Shown: positions 37,653 through 45,883 of the stretch, piece by piece
Numbering within the stretch: position 1 is the stretch's first letter
Layout: every line of letters begins with the position of its first letter
Assembly: GCF_019039255.1 (NCBI RefSeq)
Contig: NZ_CP077062.1
Location: 124,001-188,000 of the forward strand
Source: Nocardioides panacis
Lineage (GTDB): Bacteria; Actinomycetota; Actinomycetes; Propionibacteriales; Nocardioidaceae
Direction of reading: 5' to 3'
Length of the DNA: 64,000 nt
The notes under the pieces: generated by a model
Seen by the model: the letters and a program-made list of their open reading frames with translations, nothing else
Databases searched by the model: none
Told to the model about the DNA's origin: nothing
Program-made: the position numbers and the translations under genes

Positions 37653-38444
37653 TCAGTCGGACAGGTCGACGATCACCGGGGCGTGGTCGCTGGCGCCGGT
37701 GCCGGCCCGCTCGTCGCGGTCGATCCGGGCGCCCGTGACCCGGGCGGCGAACGCCGGGGAGCCCAGCACGAAGTCGATCCGCATGCCGCGGTTCCGCTCG
37801 AAGCGCTGCCGGTAGTAGTCCCAGTAGGTGTAGACCTCCGGGCCCGGCAGCAGCGGGCGGACCACGTCGGCGTAGCCCGCGTCGACGACCGCCTGGAACG
37901 CCGCGCGCTCCGGCGGCGTCACGTGGGTGCTCTTCGCGAACTGCGCGATGTCGAAGACGTCCTCGTCGAGCGGCGCGATGTTCCAGTCGCCGGTCAGCGC
38001 GACCGCGCGGTCCGGGTCGTCGGCCAGCCAGCCGGCGGCGTTCGTCCGCAGCGCCTCGAGCCAGGCGAGCTTGTAGTCCAGGTGCGGGTCGCCGACCGCC
38101 CGTCCGTTGGGCACGTAGAGCGACCACACCCGCACCCCGTCGCAGGTGGCGCCGATCGCGCGGGCCTCGGCGGCCACCGGGTCGCCGTACCCGGGCATGC
38201 CGTCGAAGCCCTGCTGGACGTCCTCGATGCCGACCCGGCTGACGATCGCGACGCCGTTCCACTGGTTCAGGCCGTACGTCGCGACCTCGTAGCCCAGCGC
38301 CTGCAGGCCCATCGTCGGCCACTGGTCGTCGCGCGCCTTGGTCTCCTGGAGGGCGAGCACGTCGACGTCCTGCCGCTGCAGGAACGCCTCGACCCGGTCG
38401 ATCCGGGAGCGGACGGAGTTCACGTTCCAGGTGGCGATGCGCAT
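37653..38444 (-). CDS. xth: Exodeoxyribonuclease III (AP endonuclease)
   Basis: This 263-residue base-excision-repair enzyme cleaves at abasic sites and trims 3' ends. The exonuclease-endonuclease-phosphatase motifs are complete: RIATWNVNSVRSR at the start, LALQETKARD (metal Glu near 34), LTGDWNIAPLDEDV near 148 and the C-terminal GASDHAPV with catalytic His. ATG 38444 has TAGGCT six bases upstream (leaderless). Confidence 0.94.
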   Translation of the reverse strand: MRIATWNVNSVRSRIDRVEAFLQRQDVDVLALQETKARDDQWPTMGLQALGYEVATYGLNQWNGVAIVSRVGIEDVQQGFDGMPGYGDPVAAEARAIGATCDGVRVWSLYVPNGRAVGDPHLDYKLAWLEALRTNAAGWLADDPDRAVALTGDWNIAPLDEDVFDIAQFAKSTHVTPPERAAFQAVVDAGYADVVRPLLPGPEVYTYWDYYRQRFERNRGMRIDFVLGSPAFAARVTGARIDRDERAGTGASDHAPVIVDLSD

Positions 38445-38450
38445 CGCGCC

Positions 38451-38456
38451 AGCCTA
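38451..38456 (-). promoter_or_regulatory. -10 box of the leaderless xth promoter
   Basis: TAGGCT on the minus strand, exactly six bases before ATG 38444. Confidence 0.6.
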
Positions 38457-38467
38457 GGGCCGCGGGT

Positions 38468-38695
38468 TCAGGACGCCGTCCCCCGGACCACGCGGGCGGC
38501 CTGCCACCGCTCGAAGCGGCCGGCCGGGGAGTCGAGGTAGGCGATCACGCCCTCCTCGAGGCGCTCCACCTCGGACCGGAGCGCGAACAGGTGGAAGTCC
38601 ACCAGCTCCTCCGGGTCGCAGACGTGCTCGGCCGGGTCGTGCTGGTCGACCGAGGCGCCGCAGTCGCGGCAGGGCATGAATTGCGAACCGAACAT
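38468..38695 (-). CDS. Small protein with a CxxC zinc-finger-like N-terminus
   Basis: This 75-residue protein is of unknown function. The N-terminus MPCRDCGASVDQHDPAEHVC (residues 7-26) carries three cysteines and two histidines that could bind one metal ion. The rest is a predicted helix ending in a basic stretch. AGGAGG about ten bases upstream supports ATG 38695. Codon use is normal, so I regard it as real. Confidence 0.7.
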   Translation of the reverse strand: MFGSQFMPCRDCGASVDQHDPAEHVCDPEELVDFHLFALRSEVERLEEGVIAYLDSPAGRFERWQAARVVRGTAS

Positions 38696-38775
38696 GTGGG
38701 GCGTACCTCCTGTGCCTCCAGGATTCCCCCGGTCGATCGGTCCAAACAGCGTTGCTCCCGCTCGAGGTCGGCTCC

Positions 38776-38781
38776 TAGGCT
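38776..38781 (+). promoter_or_regulatory. -10 box of the SnoaL-like gene
   Basis: TAGGCT lies about 33 bases before ATG 38815, with GCGGAGG (38803-38809) as ribosome site; this gene therefore has a leader, unlike its neighbours. Confidence 0.45.
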
Positions 38782-38814
38782 GGCCGGCGGGCAGGTGCCA
38801 GAGCGGAGGCTCAG

Positions 38815-39258
38815 ATGGCAGACAACGCAACCCTCGTCCGCAGCCTGTACGACGGCTGGAACGCTCGTGACTTCGACGCGCTGGCGGACCTGATGGCGCC
38901 CGACGGCACGATCACGTTCATGGGCTCGGGCGAGGTCCTCACGGGCCCGGAGGGCTCACGCACCTACAACCAGATGTGGGCGAACGGCTTCCCCGACGGT
39001 CGGGTCACGATCGACACCCTCGTCGCAGACGGGGACCGGGTCGTGGTCGAGTTCACCGGGCGTGGCACGCACACGGGGACCTTCGTCACCTCCATGGGCG
39101 AGATCCCACCCACCGGCAAGTCGGTGACCCTGAAGCTGTGCGACGTCGTCGAAGTGGCGAACGGCAAGGTCAGGGCGCAGCGCAGCTATCTCGACACCGG
39201 ATCCATGATGGCGCAGCTCGGACTCACCTCCGGGCAGACCGCCACCGCCAACCAGTAG
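38815..39258 (+). CDS. SnoaL-like (NTF2-fold) protein
   Basis: This 147-residue protein has the cone-shaped NTF2/SnoaL fold of ester cyclases: LVRSLYDGWNARDFDALADLM near residue 6, the GPEGSRTYNQMW motif near 43, VVVEFTGRGTHTG near 75, and a closing SYLDTGSMMAQLG. Such proteins isomerise or cyclise small molecules or only bind them; the ligand cannot be inferred. Start is supported by GCGGAGG. Confidence 0.82.
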   Translation: MADNATLVRSLYDGWNARDFDALADLMAPDGTITFMGSGEVLTGPEGSRTYNQMWANGFPDGRVTIDTLVADGDRVVVEFTGRGTHTGTFVTSMGEIPPTGKSVTLKLCDVVEVANGKVRAQRSYLDTGSMMAQLGLTSGQTATANQ

Positions 39259-39325
39259 GACCGGCACCAACCGGCACCTGCCCGCCCCTCCCGGCCGACG
39301 ATTCGGCCCACGCCGCCCACGCCCG

Positions 39326-39331
39326 TAGACT
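39326..39331 (+). promoter_or_regulatory. -10 box of the leaderless ychF promoter
   Basis: TAGACT lies eight bases before GTG 39340. Confidence 0.55.
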
Positions 39332-39339
39332 CGCCGCCC

Positions 39340-40416
39340 GTGGCACTCACCATCGGAATCGTCGGGCTCCCCAACGCGGGCAAGTCGACGCTCTTCAACG
39401 CGCTGACCAAGAACGACGTCCTGGCGGCGAACTACCCGTTCGCCACCATCGAGCCGAACGTCGGGGTGGTCGGCGTCCCCGAGCCCCGCCTGGCGAAGCT
39501 CGCCGAGCTCTTCGGGTCGGCCAAGCAGCTGCCCGCGACCGTCGAGTTCGTCGACATCGCCGGCATCGTCAAGGGTGCGTCCGAGGGCGAGGGCCTGGGC
39601 AACAAGTTCCTCTCCCACATCCGCGAGTCCTCCGCGATCTGCCAGGTCACCCGGGTGTTCCGCGACGAGGACGTCACGCACGTCGACGGCGAGGTCAACC
39701 CCGCCAACGACATCTCCACGATCCAGACCGAGATGATCCTGGCCGACCTGCAGACGGTCGACAAGGCCATCCCGCGCCTGGAGAAGGAGGCCCGGACCAA
39801 GAAGGAGAACGTCGCGGTCCTCGACGCCGTCAAGGAGGTCAAGGAGCACCTGGAGGCGGGCACCCCGGTGATCGCCACGAAGGTCGACCACTCCCTGGTC
39901 CGCGAGCTGTCGCTGCTCACCGCGAAGCCCTACATCTACGTGTTCAACTGCGACTCCGACGAGCTCGGCGACGAGGATCTCAAGCAGCGGATGCGCGACC
40001 TCGTCGCTCCCTCCGAGGCGATCTTCCTCGACGCGAAGTTCGAGTCCGAGCTCGTCGAGCTCGGCGACGACGCCGAGGCGCGCGCGATGCTCGAGGAGAT
40101 GGGCATCGAGGAGCCCGGCCTCGACGTGCTCGCGCGCGTCGGCTTCGACACCCTGGGCCTGCAGACCTACCTCACCGCCGGCCCCAAGGAGTCGCGCGCG
40201 TGGACGATCCCCAAGGGCGCCACGGCTCCCGAGGCCGCCGGCGTGATCCACACCGACTTCCAGCGCGGCTTCATCAAGGCCGAGATCGTGTCGTACGACG
40301 ACCTGGTCGCCGCCGGCTCCATGGCCGCCGCGAAGTCGGCCGGCAAGGTGCGCATGGAGGGCAAGGACTACGTGATGGCCGACGGCGACGTGGTGGAGTT
40401 CCGCTTCAACGTCTGA
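39340..40416 (+). CDS. ychF: Redox-regulated ATPase YchF (Obg family)
   Basis: This 358-residue P-loop protein prefers ATP and associates with ribosomes. It has Walker A GLPNAGKSTLFNAL near residue 8, G3 DIAGIVKGASEGEGLGNKFL near 67, the NxxE-type G4 variant (VFNCDSDEL) near 203 that explains ATP preference, and the C-terminal TGS domain (TYLTAGPKESRAWTI near 276, ending VVEFRFNV). Length matches the family exactly. It negatively affects oxidative-stress resistance in other bacteria. Confidence 0.96.
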   Translation: MALTIGIVGLPNAGKSTLFNALTKNDVLAANYPFATIEPNVGVVGVPEPRLAKLAELFGSAKQLPATVEFVDIAGIVKGASEGEGLGNKFLSHIRESSAICQVTRVFRDEDVTHVDGEVNPANDISTIQTEMILADLQTVDKAIPRLEKEARTKKENVAVLDAVKEVKEHLEAGTPVIATKVDHSLVRELSLLTAKPYIYVFNCDSDELGDEDLKQRMRDLVAPSEAIFLDAKFESELVELGDDAEARAMLEEMGIEEPGLDVLARVGFDTLGLQTYLTAGPKESRAWTIPKGATAPEAAGVIHTDFQRGFIKAEIVSYDDLVAAGSMAAAKSAGKVRMEGKDYVMADGDVVEFRFNV

Positions 40417-40570
40417 CCCCGAGGTCAGAGGCCTCATGAGGGGTCTCGACCGCACCGAGCCCGCAGGGTTTCCGAGCTCCTCGTAGGCGAGCGTGGTGGC
40501 GGCGACCCGGGGTGCGGTCGCCCGCCGAGGACCACCAGGTGGGGCCCCGACGAACGTCGACCGCAGAAAG

Positions 40571-40597
40571 CACAGGACCCGCTGTCGTGGGTCTGTG
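40571..40597. terminator. Probable shared terminator of ychF and the pilus operon
   Basis: CACAG-GACCC (40571-40580) pairs with GGGTCTGTG (40589-40597) with one bulged G, in the 223-base convergent gap. Nothing else is recognised in the gap. Confidence 0.4.
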
Positions 40598-40639
40598 TCC
40601 GTCACCTAGCCGGCACGGGGGCGACGTGGCACGCCGTTG

Positions 40640-41425
40640 CTAGATACCGAGTCGTGCCAGGTAGAGATCCCCTAGCCCGCTCGCGCCGAGGATGGAGCCC
40701 CAGGCAGCGATCAGCATGAACGGGCCGAACGGCACCGCGGTCCTGCGTCCCGCGCGCCCGCCGACGATCAGGACGAGGCCCACGACGGCGCCCAGGAGGA
40801 AGGCCCCGAACGCCGAGGTCAGGAATGCGCCCCAGGAGAGGTAGGCGGTCATCCCACCCACCACGCCGGCGAGCTTCACGTCGCCGAAGCCCATCGCGCC
40901 GGGCGCGACCAGGGCCACGAGGAGGAAGAACGCGAACAGCGCAGCTGTTCCCCAGGCGGCTCTCTCCAGGCCGCTGCCGTCGGCACCGAACGCGAGCAGC
41001 ACCGCCAGCACGCCGTACGACGGACCCACGATCACGTTGGGCAGCCGGTGGACGTCGAGATCGATGAGCGCCAGCGCGACCGCGGCCGCGGCGAAGACCA
41101 GGTACGCCGCCAGCGTCACTGGATGGTCGGCGAACCGCTCTGCGGCCAACGCGAACAGCGCACCGGTGCCGGCCTCCACGAGCGGGTACCGCACGCTGAT
41201 CGGGGAGGCGCAGTCGTAGCACCGTCCGCGCAGGACCAGCCAGCCGAGGACCGGCACGTTGTGCCGGGCGCGAATCGGCACGCCGCAGCCGGGGCAGGCC
41301 GAGGGTGGGCTCACCACGGACTCCCCGCGCGGCACCCGGTGGACGACAACGTTGAGGAAGGACCCGACCAGGAGGCCCAGCACGGCGGCGAACCCGACGA
41401 GGAGAGCGGGGGCGATCTCGCTCAC
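40640..41425 (-). CDS. pilD: Prepilin peptidase/N-methyltransferase (type IV)
   Basis: This 261-residue membrane protease cuts prepilin leaders and methylates the new N-terminus. The N-terminal domain has the zinc CxxC pairs CPGCG (near 44) and CYDCASP (near 66) that mark the bifunctional type. Catalytic aspartates lie in LIDLDVHRLPNVI (near 125) and GFGDVKL (near 178). About seven membrane helices. GTG 41425 overlaps the stop of the upstream PilX-like gene (GTGA). It is the last gene of the pilus operon. Confidence 0.92.
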   Translation of the reverse strand: MSEIAPALLVGFAAVLGLLVGSFLNVVVHRVPRGESVVSPPSACPGCGVPIRARHNVPVLGWLVLRGRCYDCASPISVRYPLVEAGTGALFALAAERFADHPVTLAAYLVFAAAAVALALIDLDVHRLPNVIVGPSYGVLAVLLAFGADGSGLERAAWGTAALFAFFLLVALVAPGAMGFGDVKLAGVVGGMTAYLSWGAFLTSAFGAFLLGAVVGLVLIVGGRAGRRTAVPFGPFMLIAAWGSILGASGLGDLYLARLGI

Positions 41426-43539
41426 CGCTGCTCCGACCAGCTGAGCACCTGAACCTGCCGGCGGCCCGGCTCGGGACGTGCAGGTCCGCTTCCCCACGCG
41501 GTGTACTGCGGGTCGGTGACCATCGCGCGCACGGTCAGGGCGTGTGTGCCTCCCGTCGCACAGCTGCCTTGCTGGACGCACACGTAGACCTCGAGGTCGA
41601 CGACCGTCACCCGGTTCCCGAGCCCGTGCCCCGCGACGGGCACGGAGACCAGCGGGTAGCCGAACTGCTGGGAGGGCTGCGCCTTGAGGTTCACGCCGGA
41701 GGCGAGCAGCCCCCACCGGAAGGCGACCAGGGCGGTGGTGTAGGAGCCCGGGTCCAGGTCGATGAAACCCATCGGCGCGTAGGTGGCGCCCTGCACGACG
41801 AACTCGCCGTGGAAGTTGGCGCCCGGGTCGTTGACCAGCTTCACGTCTTGGGCCGCTCGCAGCGACGCCTTGACGTAGGTCACCGTCAGCTTCACCGCAT
41901 CGATCGTGAGGATGTCGTCCTTGTTGGCATTCATCATCCGCAACTGGAGGAGGGGTCGCGCCGCGTCGAGCGCACCGCTCGCCAGCAGCCCGCGCAGTTG
42001 GCCAGCAACGTCCGCCTGGCCCCATCCCGTCGCGTCGGGGGCAGTGATCGCGACGTCCGCTGGCGTCTGCGTGGCCACGGTGACCGCCAGCGGCTTGAGG
42101 CTGGTCTTGGTGTACTTCACCTGCAGGACCGCCGAGGACACGTCCGCGCCAGCCGGAATCGTGTTGAGGCCGGCGAAGTCGCTCAGGTCCACGCCGACGT
42201 CGTCGTTGTTGCCGCCCACTGTCCACGAGACGGTCTTGGTGTCCGCCGCAGCGAAAGCGTCCTTGATGGACGTCGTCGGCGGCGCGACCACACCGGTGGT
42301 CCACTTGTTGCCACCGCCGTTCCCGGTGAGCTGGCTGACGGCTCCCGCGCTGGCAGAGGCGAGCGGCGTCGCGGACTCGGTGCTGCCCGTCGGCTCCTGG
42401 TAGAGGGTGACCGGCGGGTCACCGCCGTTCGACGGCCCGCAGAGCTCCACGTGGGCGGTGTCGGTGACCGTGATCCGGCTGGTCGCGCCGAACACCAACT
42501 GCACCCCGTTGACGGGGTCGTTGATGATCGGGCTCTTGCAGGCGCCGGGGATGACGCCGGTGGCGTACTCCCCGCCGATCACCTTGGTGTCGATCTTCCA
42601 CTCGTTGGTGCCGGTGCCCTGCTCCTCGTCACGGAAGTCGAAGTAGTACTTCCCGGAGGCGAACTTCGCCGTCGCGCAGGTGTTGACCGCGTCGCTCAAC
42701 GCCTTCGCGTTGTTGTAGAACCCGGGCTGGAAGATGCAGTTCGGGGAGGCGTAGGAGCTGGGGTTCTGGTACGCCGGGACGCTGGTGAGTGGTGCGGCGG
42801 GTGCGGTCGGCACCGCCACCGTCCCCGGTGCGTTGCACACCGCTGCCGGGTTGCTGACGATCTGCCCCGTGCACGTGCCCTCCGCCTTGACCGAACCGTC
42901 TGTGACGAGCGCGCCGCTCGTGACATTGATGTAGGACTTCGACGCGATGCCGCCACGGACGGGCATCGCCGCCTGGTTGCCGGAGCCGAGTGGCTTCAGG
43001 GTCATCCCCTGCAAGGTGCCCGTCGTCCCCACCGTCGTCAGGGCCTGGGCGAACGCGTCCGTGGGGTCGGGGTTGTCCACGCCGACACCGCTGAAGATGC
43101 CGGTCCCGGGGATGGCCGTGCACTCGACCCGTGCGGACGTGGCGGCCGTCTGGTCGCCGGCCTTCGGGTAGAGGTCCTTCAACTCCAAGGTGTTCTTGGG
43201 CGCTGTGCCATCGGCGCCGAAGCACCCGGCGCCGTCGGCGTTGTTGGTGTAGACCCATGTTGGTGTGGACCCGTCGAACCATGGGCCGGGGAACGTCGGC
43301 GTCACCCAGCCCGGTGCCTTGGCCCCCAGGCGGAGGTTGTTGACGGCCACCTTCGCGGCGGTGTCGCCGGAGTACGAGGTCCCGGCCACTCCCTTGAGTG
43401 CTGCCGTCGCGCGGAAGCTGGCGCTTCCCTGGGTCAGCAGGGCGCCCGTCACGACGGCGATCGACGTGATGATGATCAGCGCGACGATCAGCATCGCCCC
43501 GCTGTCGTCCTCGCGCACGTCGCGGAGTTGCCTGCTCAT
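41422..43539 (-). CDS. Large PilX-like pilus-associated protein
   Basis: This 705-residue protein starts with a prepilin-like stretch: DDSGAMLIVALIIITSIAVV, about residues 11-30. It lacks the usual Glu at +5, like the PilX/GspK group. A long extracellular region of about 650 residues follows, rich in Thr, Ser, Gly and Asn, with scattered cysteines and a predicted beta fold. It could be a minor pilin that carries an adhesin at the tip; this is inferred from position and size. ATG 43539 overlaps the previous gene by four bases. An upstream extension of the frame is not used. Confidence 0.75.
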   Translation of the reverse strand: MSRQLRDVREDDSGAMLIVALIIITSIAVVTGALLTQGSASFRATAALKGVAGTSYSGDTAAKVAVNNLRLGAKAPGWVTPTFPGPWFDGSTPTWVYTNNADGAGCFGADGTAPKNTLELKDLYPKAGDQTAATSARVECTAIPGTGIFSGVGVDNPDPTDAFAQALTTVGTTGTLQGMTLKPLGSGNQAAMPVRGGIASKSYINVTSGALVTDGSVKAEGTCTGQIVSNPAAVCNAPGTVAVPTAPAAPLTSVPAYQNPSSYASPNCIFQPGFYNNAKALSDAVNTCATAKFASGKYYFDFRDEEQGTGTNEWKIDTKVIGGEYATGVIPGACKSPIINDPVNGVQLVFGATSRITVTDTAHVELCGPSNGGDPPVTLYQEPTGSTESATPLASASAGAVSQLTGNGGGNKWTTGVVAPPTTSIKDAFAAADTKTVSWTVGGNNDDVGVDLSDFAGLNTIPAGADVSSAVLQVKYTKTSLKPLAVTVATQTPADVAITAPDATGWGQADVAGQLRGLLASGALDAARPLLQLRMMNANKDDILTIDAVKLTVTYVKASLRAAQDVKLVNDPGANFHGEFVVQGATYAPMGFIDLDPGSYTTALVAFRWGLLASGVNLKAQPSQQFGYPLVSVPVAGHGLGNRVTVVDLEVYVCVQQGSCATGGTHALTVRAMVTDPQYTAWGSGPARPEPGRRQVQVLSWSEQR

Positions 43540-44195
43540 TGTTGCCTCCGGTCCGCCGAGACGGTGGTCGTGTAGCCCTGACTCGCGAGGTGGGCCTTGT
43601 CCTTGACCGTGAAGGTCATCGAGACCCGGTTGGGCGGCGTCGCCGCTCCGCAGGTCGTGTCGCAGCCGATCGTCGGAGTCCCAGTGAGGTTGTGCGCGAC
43701 GGTCAGCGGCAAGCCGACGGCCACCCCGCCCTTGCACCGGACCCGCCTGAGCAGGAACCGGCTGCCGTTCGGCACGGTCACGTAGGCGACCTGGTGGGGG
43801 GTGGAGACCCACGGGTCAGCCGCGGGCGCGACGCCGACGGCGAACTCGTTCCACGCGAGAGCGACCGCGACGGACCCGACCGAGCTGCCGCAGCCACCGG
43901 GCCCGGCGGACCCCACGAACACGGACTGGTCGGTGCTGAAGGTGCCGGTGGCGGGGGTGAACGTACGCCGCCCCAGGCTGCTCACGTCGTCCTGCCAGTA
44001 CGTCGAGATGAACTGCTGGTCGGTCGACTCGGTGAGGCGCGCACCGGTGTCGCGGGTCGTCTTCGCGTACTGGAGCACGATGCCGAAGAGGGCGGCAGAC
44101 ACGATCCCGAGGAGCGCAACGCTGATGACCAGCTCGATGAGCGTGAAGCCGTCGTCGCCCCGCTCACGGCAGGCGCGCCGCAGGTTCACGCGCAC
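43536..44195 (-). CDS. Prepilin-like protein (PilW/GspJ type)
   Basis: This 219-residue protein has a canonical class III leader: basic N-terminus, cut after Gly in DDGFTLIELVISVALLGIV, with Phe at +1 and Glu at +5. The remaining body (TYWQDDVSSLGRRTF, GWithin VAVALAWNEF-type strands) is a minor pilin of the PilW/GspJ size class. GGAGGTGA precedes GTG 44195. It overlaps its neighbours by 10 and 4 bases. Confidence 0.85.
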   Translation of the reverse strand: MRVNLRRACRERGDDGFTLIELVISVALLGIVSAALFGIVLQYAKTTRDTGARLTESTDQQFISTYWQDDVSSLGRRTFTPATGTFSTDQSVFVGSAGPGGCGSSVGSVAVALAWNEFAVGVAPAADPWVSTPHQVAYVTVPNGSRFLLRRVRCKGGVAVGLPLTVAHNLTGTPTIGCDTTCGAATPPNRVSMTFTVKDKAHLASQGYTTTVSADRRQQ

Positions 44196-44674
44196 GGGTC
44201 ACCTCCCGAGGCGAGGGCGGCGGCGGTGGTCGAGTTGCACGGCCGCCGCAGGACGACCGTGAGGGTCTCCTCCGCCTTGTGCTCGTCGTCGCCGGTGGTC
44301 GTGACGGTGAGGTCGAGCCGCTGGATGCCGTCCGCCGTGCACCCACCCCATGCCGATCCGTTCCAGGACTGCACGGCCACCGCCTTGCTGTAGCCCGCCG
44401 GCAGGTCCGTCACGGGGACCGCCTTGTACGTCGACACCGCCGTGGCACATGGCTGGATGTTGTGGGCATCGACGTAGGTCTGGATCGCCTCCGCGAAGCT
44501 GCGCACGTAGGCGCCGCCACTCGCGTCGTTGCGGTGCACGACCGAGCTGCGAACGCTCATCATGAGCGCTCCGAGGATGGCCACGGCGGCGATGCCCAGG
44601 ATGGCGATGGCGACGACCAGCTCGATCAGGGTCTCGCCACCGTCACTGCGCTGCTGTGTTCGACGGCTGGACAT
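44186..44674 (-). CDS. Prepilin-like protein with Glu at +1
   Basis: This 162-residue minor-pilin-like protein has the leader SDGG, then ETLIELVVAIAILGIAAVAI. If cut after the second Gly, +1 is Glu instead of the usual Phe or Met, while the conserved Glu +5 is kept. The C-terminal domain has four cysteines (QPCATAV, GGCTAD, RRPCNS, GDPCA) that may form two disulfides. It begins one base after the pilC stop and overlaps the next gene by 10 bases. Confidence 0.82.
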   Translation of the reverse strand: MSSRRTQQRSDGGETLIELVVAIAILGIAAVAILGALMMSVRSSVVHRNDASGGAYVRSFAEAIQTYVDAHNIQPCATAVSTYKAVPVTDLPAGYSKAVAVQSWNGSAWGGCTADGIQRLDLTVTTTGDDEHKAEETLTVVLRRPCNSTTAAALASGGDPCA

Positions 44675-44675
44675 G

Positions 44676-45881
44676 TCACACGTCGACCTGTCGGAAGATC
44701 CCGTACATCGCAGAGACGAGTGCGACCGCGACGAAACCGACGACCAGACCCATGATGACGATGACGATCGGCTCGAACAGCGCGGTCAGCTTCGCGATCT
44801 TGTAGTTGAGCTCGGTCTCGTAGTACTCCGCGGTGACCTCGAGCTGGGTGTCGAGCGAGCCGGTGTCCTCGCCCACCCGCAGCATCTGGGTCGCCGTGCC
44901 GGGGAAGAGCCCCGTGCGGGCCAGTGGACCCGCGACACCCTGGCCCTCGAGGATCTGCTCGTTCACCTCTCCCAGCCGCTTGACGTAGACGCGGTTGCGC
45001 AGCGCCTCGGTCGTCACGGCGAGCCCTTCGGTGAGGCTCACGCCGGCGCTCACCATCGACGCGAGGACGCGGCAGAAGCGCTCGACCAGGGCGTACTGGA
45101 TGGTCTGCCCGAGCACCGGGACCTTCAGCAGCAGCGCGTCGCGGGCGTACTTCCCCCGGCTGGTCCGGGTGATCCCGACGAACAGCACGAGCAGTGCGGC
45201 GATCCCGGCACCGATCGCCCACCACCAGTCCCCCAAGAAGCCGGTGATGGCCATCAGGATGCGGGTCGGCAGGGGAAGCTCGGCGTCGAGATCCGCGAAG
45301 AAGTCCTGGAACTTCGGCAGCACGTAGATCGCCAGGATCAGCACGGTGACCATGGACATGGCCGAGACGATGAGGGGATACATCATCGCCGACTTGAGCT
45401 TGCGCCGTGCCTCCAGGTCCCGCTCGATGTAGCCCGAGAGGCGGGCGAGTACGGTGTCGAGCTCCCCGGTGAGCTCGGCCGACCGGACGATGCCGCGGTA
45501 GAACGGAGGGAAGACCTTCGGGAACCCGTCCAGGCAGTCGGAGAACCGCTCACCCGCGCGCAGCCGGTCCTCGATCTCGTTCATCATGCGCCGCACCGAC
45601 GAGTTCTCGCTCTCGGTGCCGATCGCGTGCACCGCCTCGAGGATCGGCAGGCCCGCCCGGAGGAAGGCCGCGATCTGGCGGGAGAGATGCATGACCGCCT
45701 CCCGCTTGATGCGCGGGCCGGACAGCTCGTACTGGAGGATGCTCTTCTTCTCGGTCACGCGCAGGTGACGCACCTGCAGCTCGTAGAGCGACACCTCGGC
45801 GTCGGCTCTGCTCGCGGCCCTGTGCGTCCCCTTGACCGCGCTCCCGTCCAGGGTGACGCCCACGTAGGCGAACTTCGGCAT
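44676..45881 (-). CDS. pilC: Type IV pilus inner-membrane platform protein
   Basis: This 401-residue GspF/PilC-family protein has two repeated cytoplasmic domains and three membrane helices: AMMYPLIVSAMSMVTVLILAI near residue 164, a second near 215 and the last near 378 (IVIVIMGLVVGFVAVALVSAM). The family motif FRRGLPxxxAL-like reads LRAGLPILEAVHAI near residue 77. It is the base on which PilB/PilT act. It starts two bases after the pilB stop. Confidence 0.94.
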   Translation of the reverse strand: MPKFAYVGVTLDGSAVKGTHRAASRADAEVSLYELQVRHLRVTEKKSILQYELSGPRIKREAVMHLSRQIAAFLRAGLPILEAVHAIGTESENSSVRRMMNEIEDRLRAGERFSDCLDGFPKVFPPFYRGIVRSAELTGELDTVLARLSGYIERDLEARRKLKSAMMYPLIVSAMSMVTVLILAIYVLPKFQDFFADLDAELPLPTRILMAITGFLGDWWWAIGAGIAALLVLFVGITRTSRGKYARDALLLKVPVLGQTIQYALVERFCRVLASMVSAGVSLTEGLAVTTEALRNRVYVKRLGEVNEQILEGQGVAGPLARTGLFPGTATQMLRVGEDTGSLDTQLEVTAEYYETELNYKIAKLTALFEPIVIVIMGLVVGFVAVALVSAMYGIFRQVDV

Positions 45882-45883
45882 GG

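Noticed and set aside
41426-42304. Upstream extension of the prepilin peptidase
   Set aside because: It would run through the PilX-like gene in a shadow frame; GTG 41425 gives the expected length.
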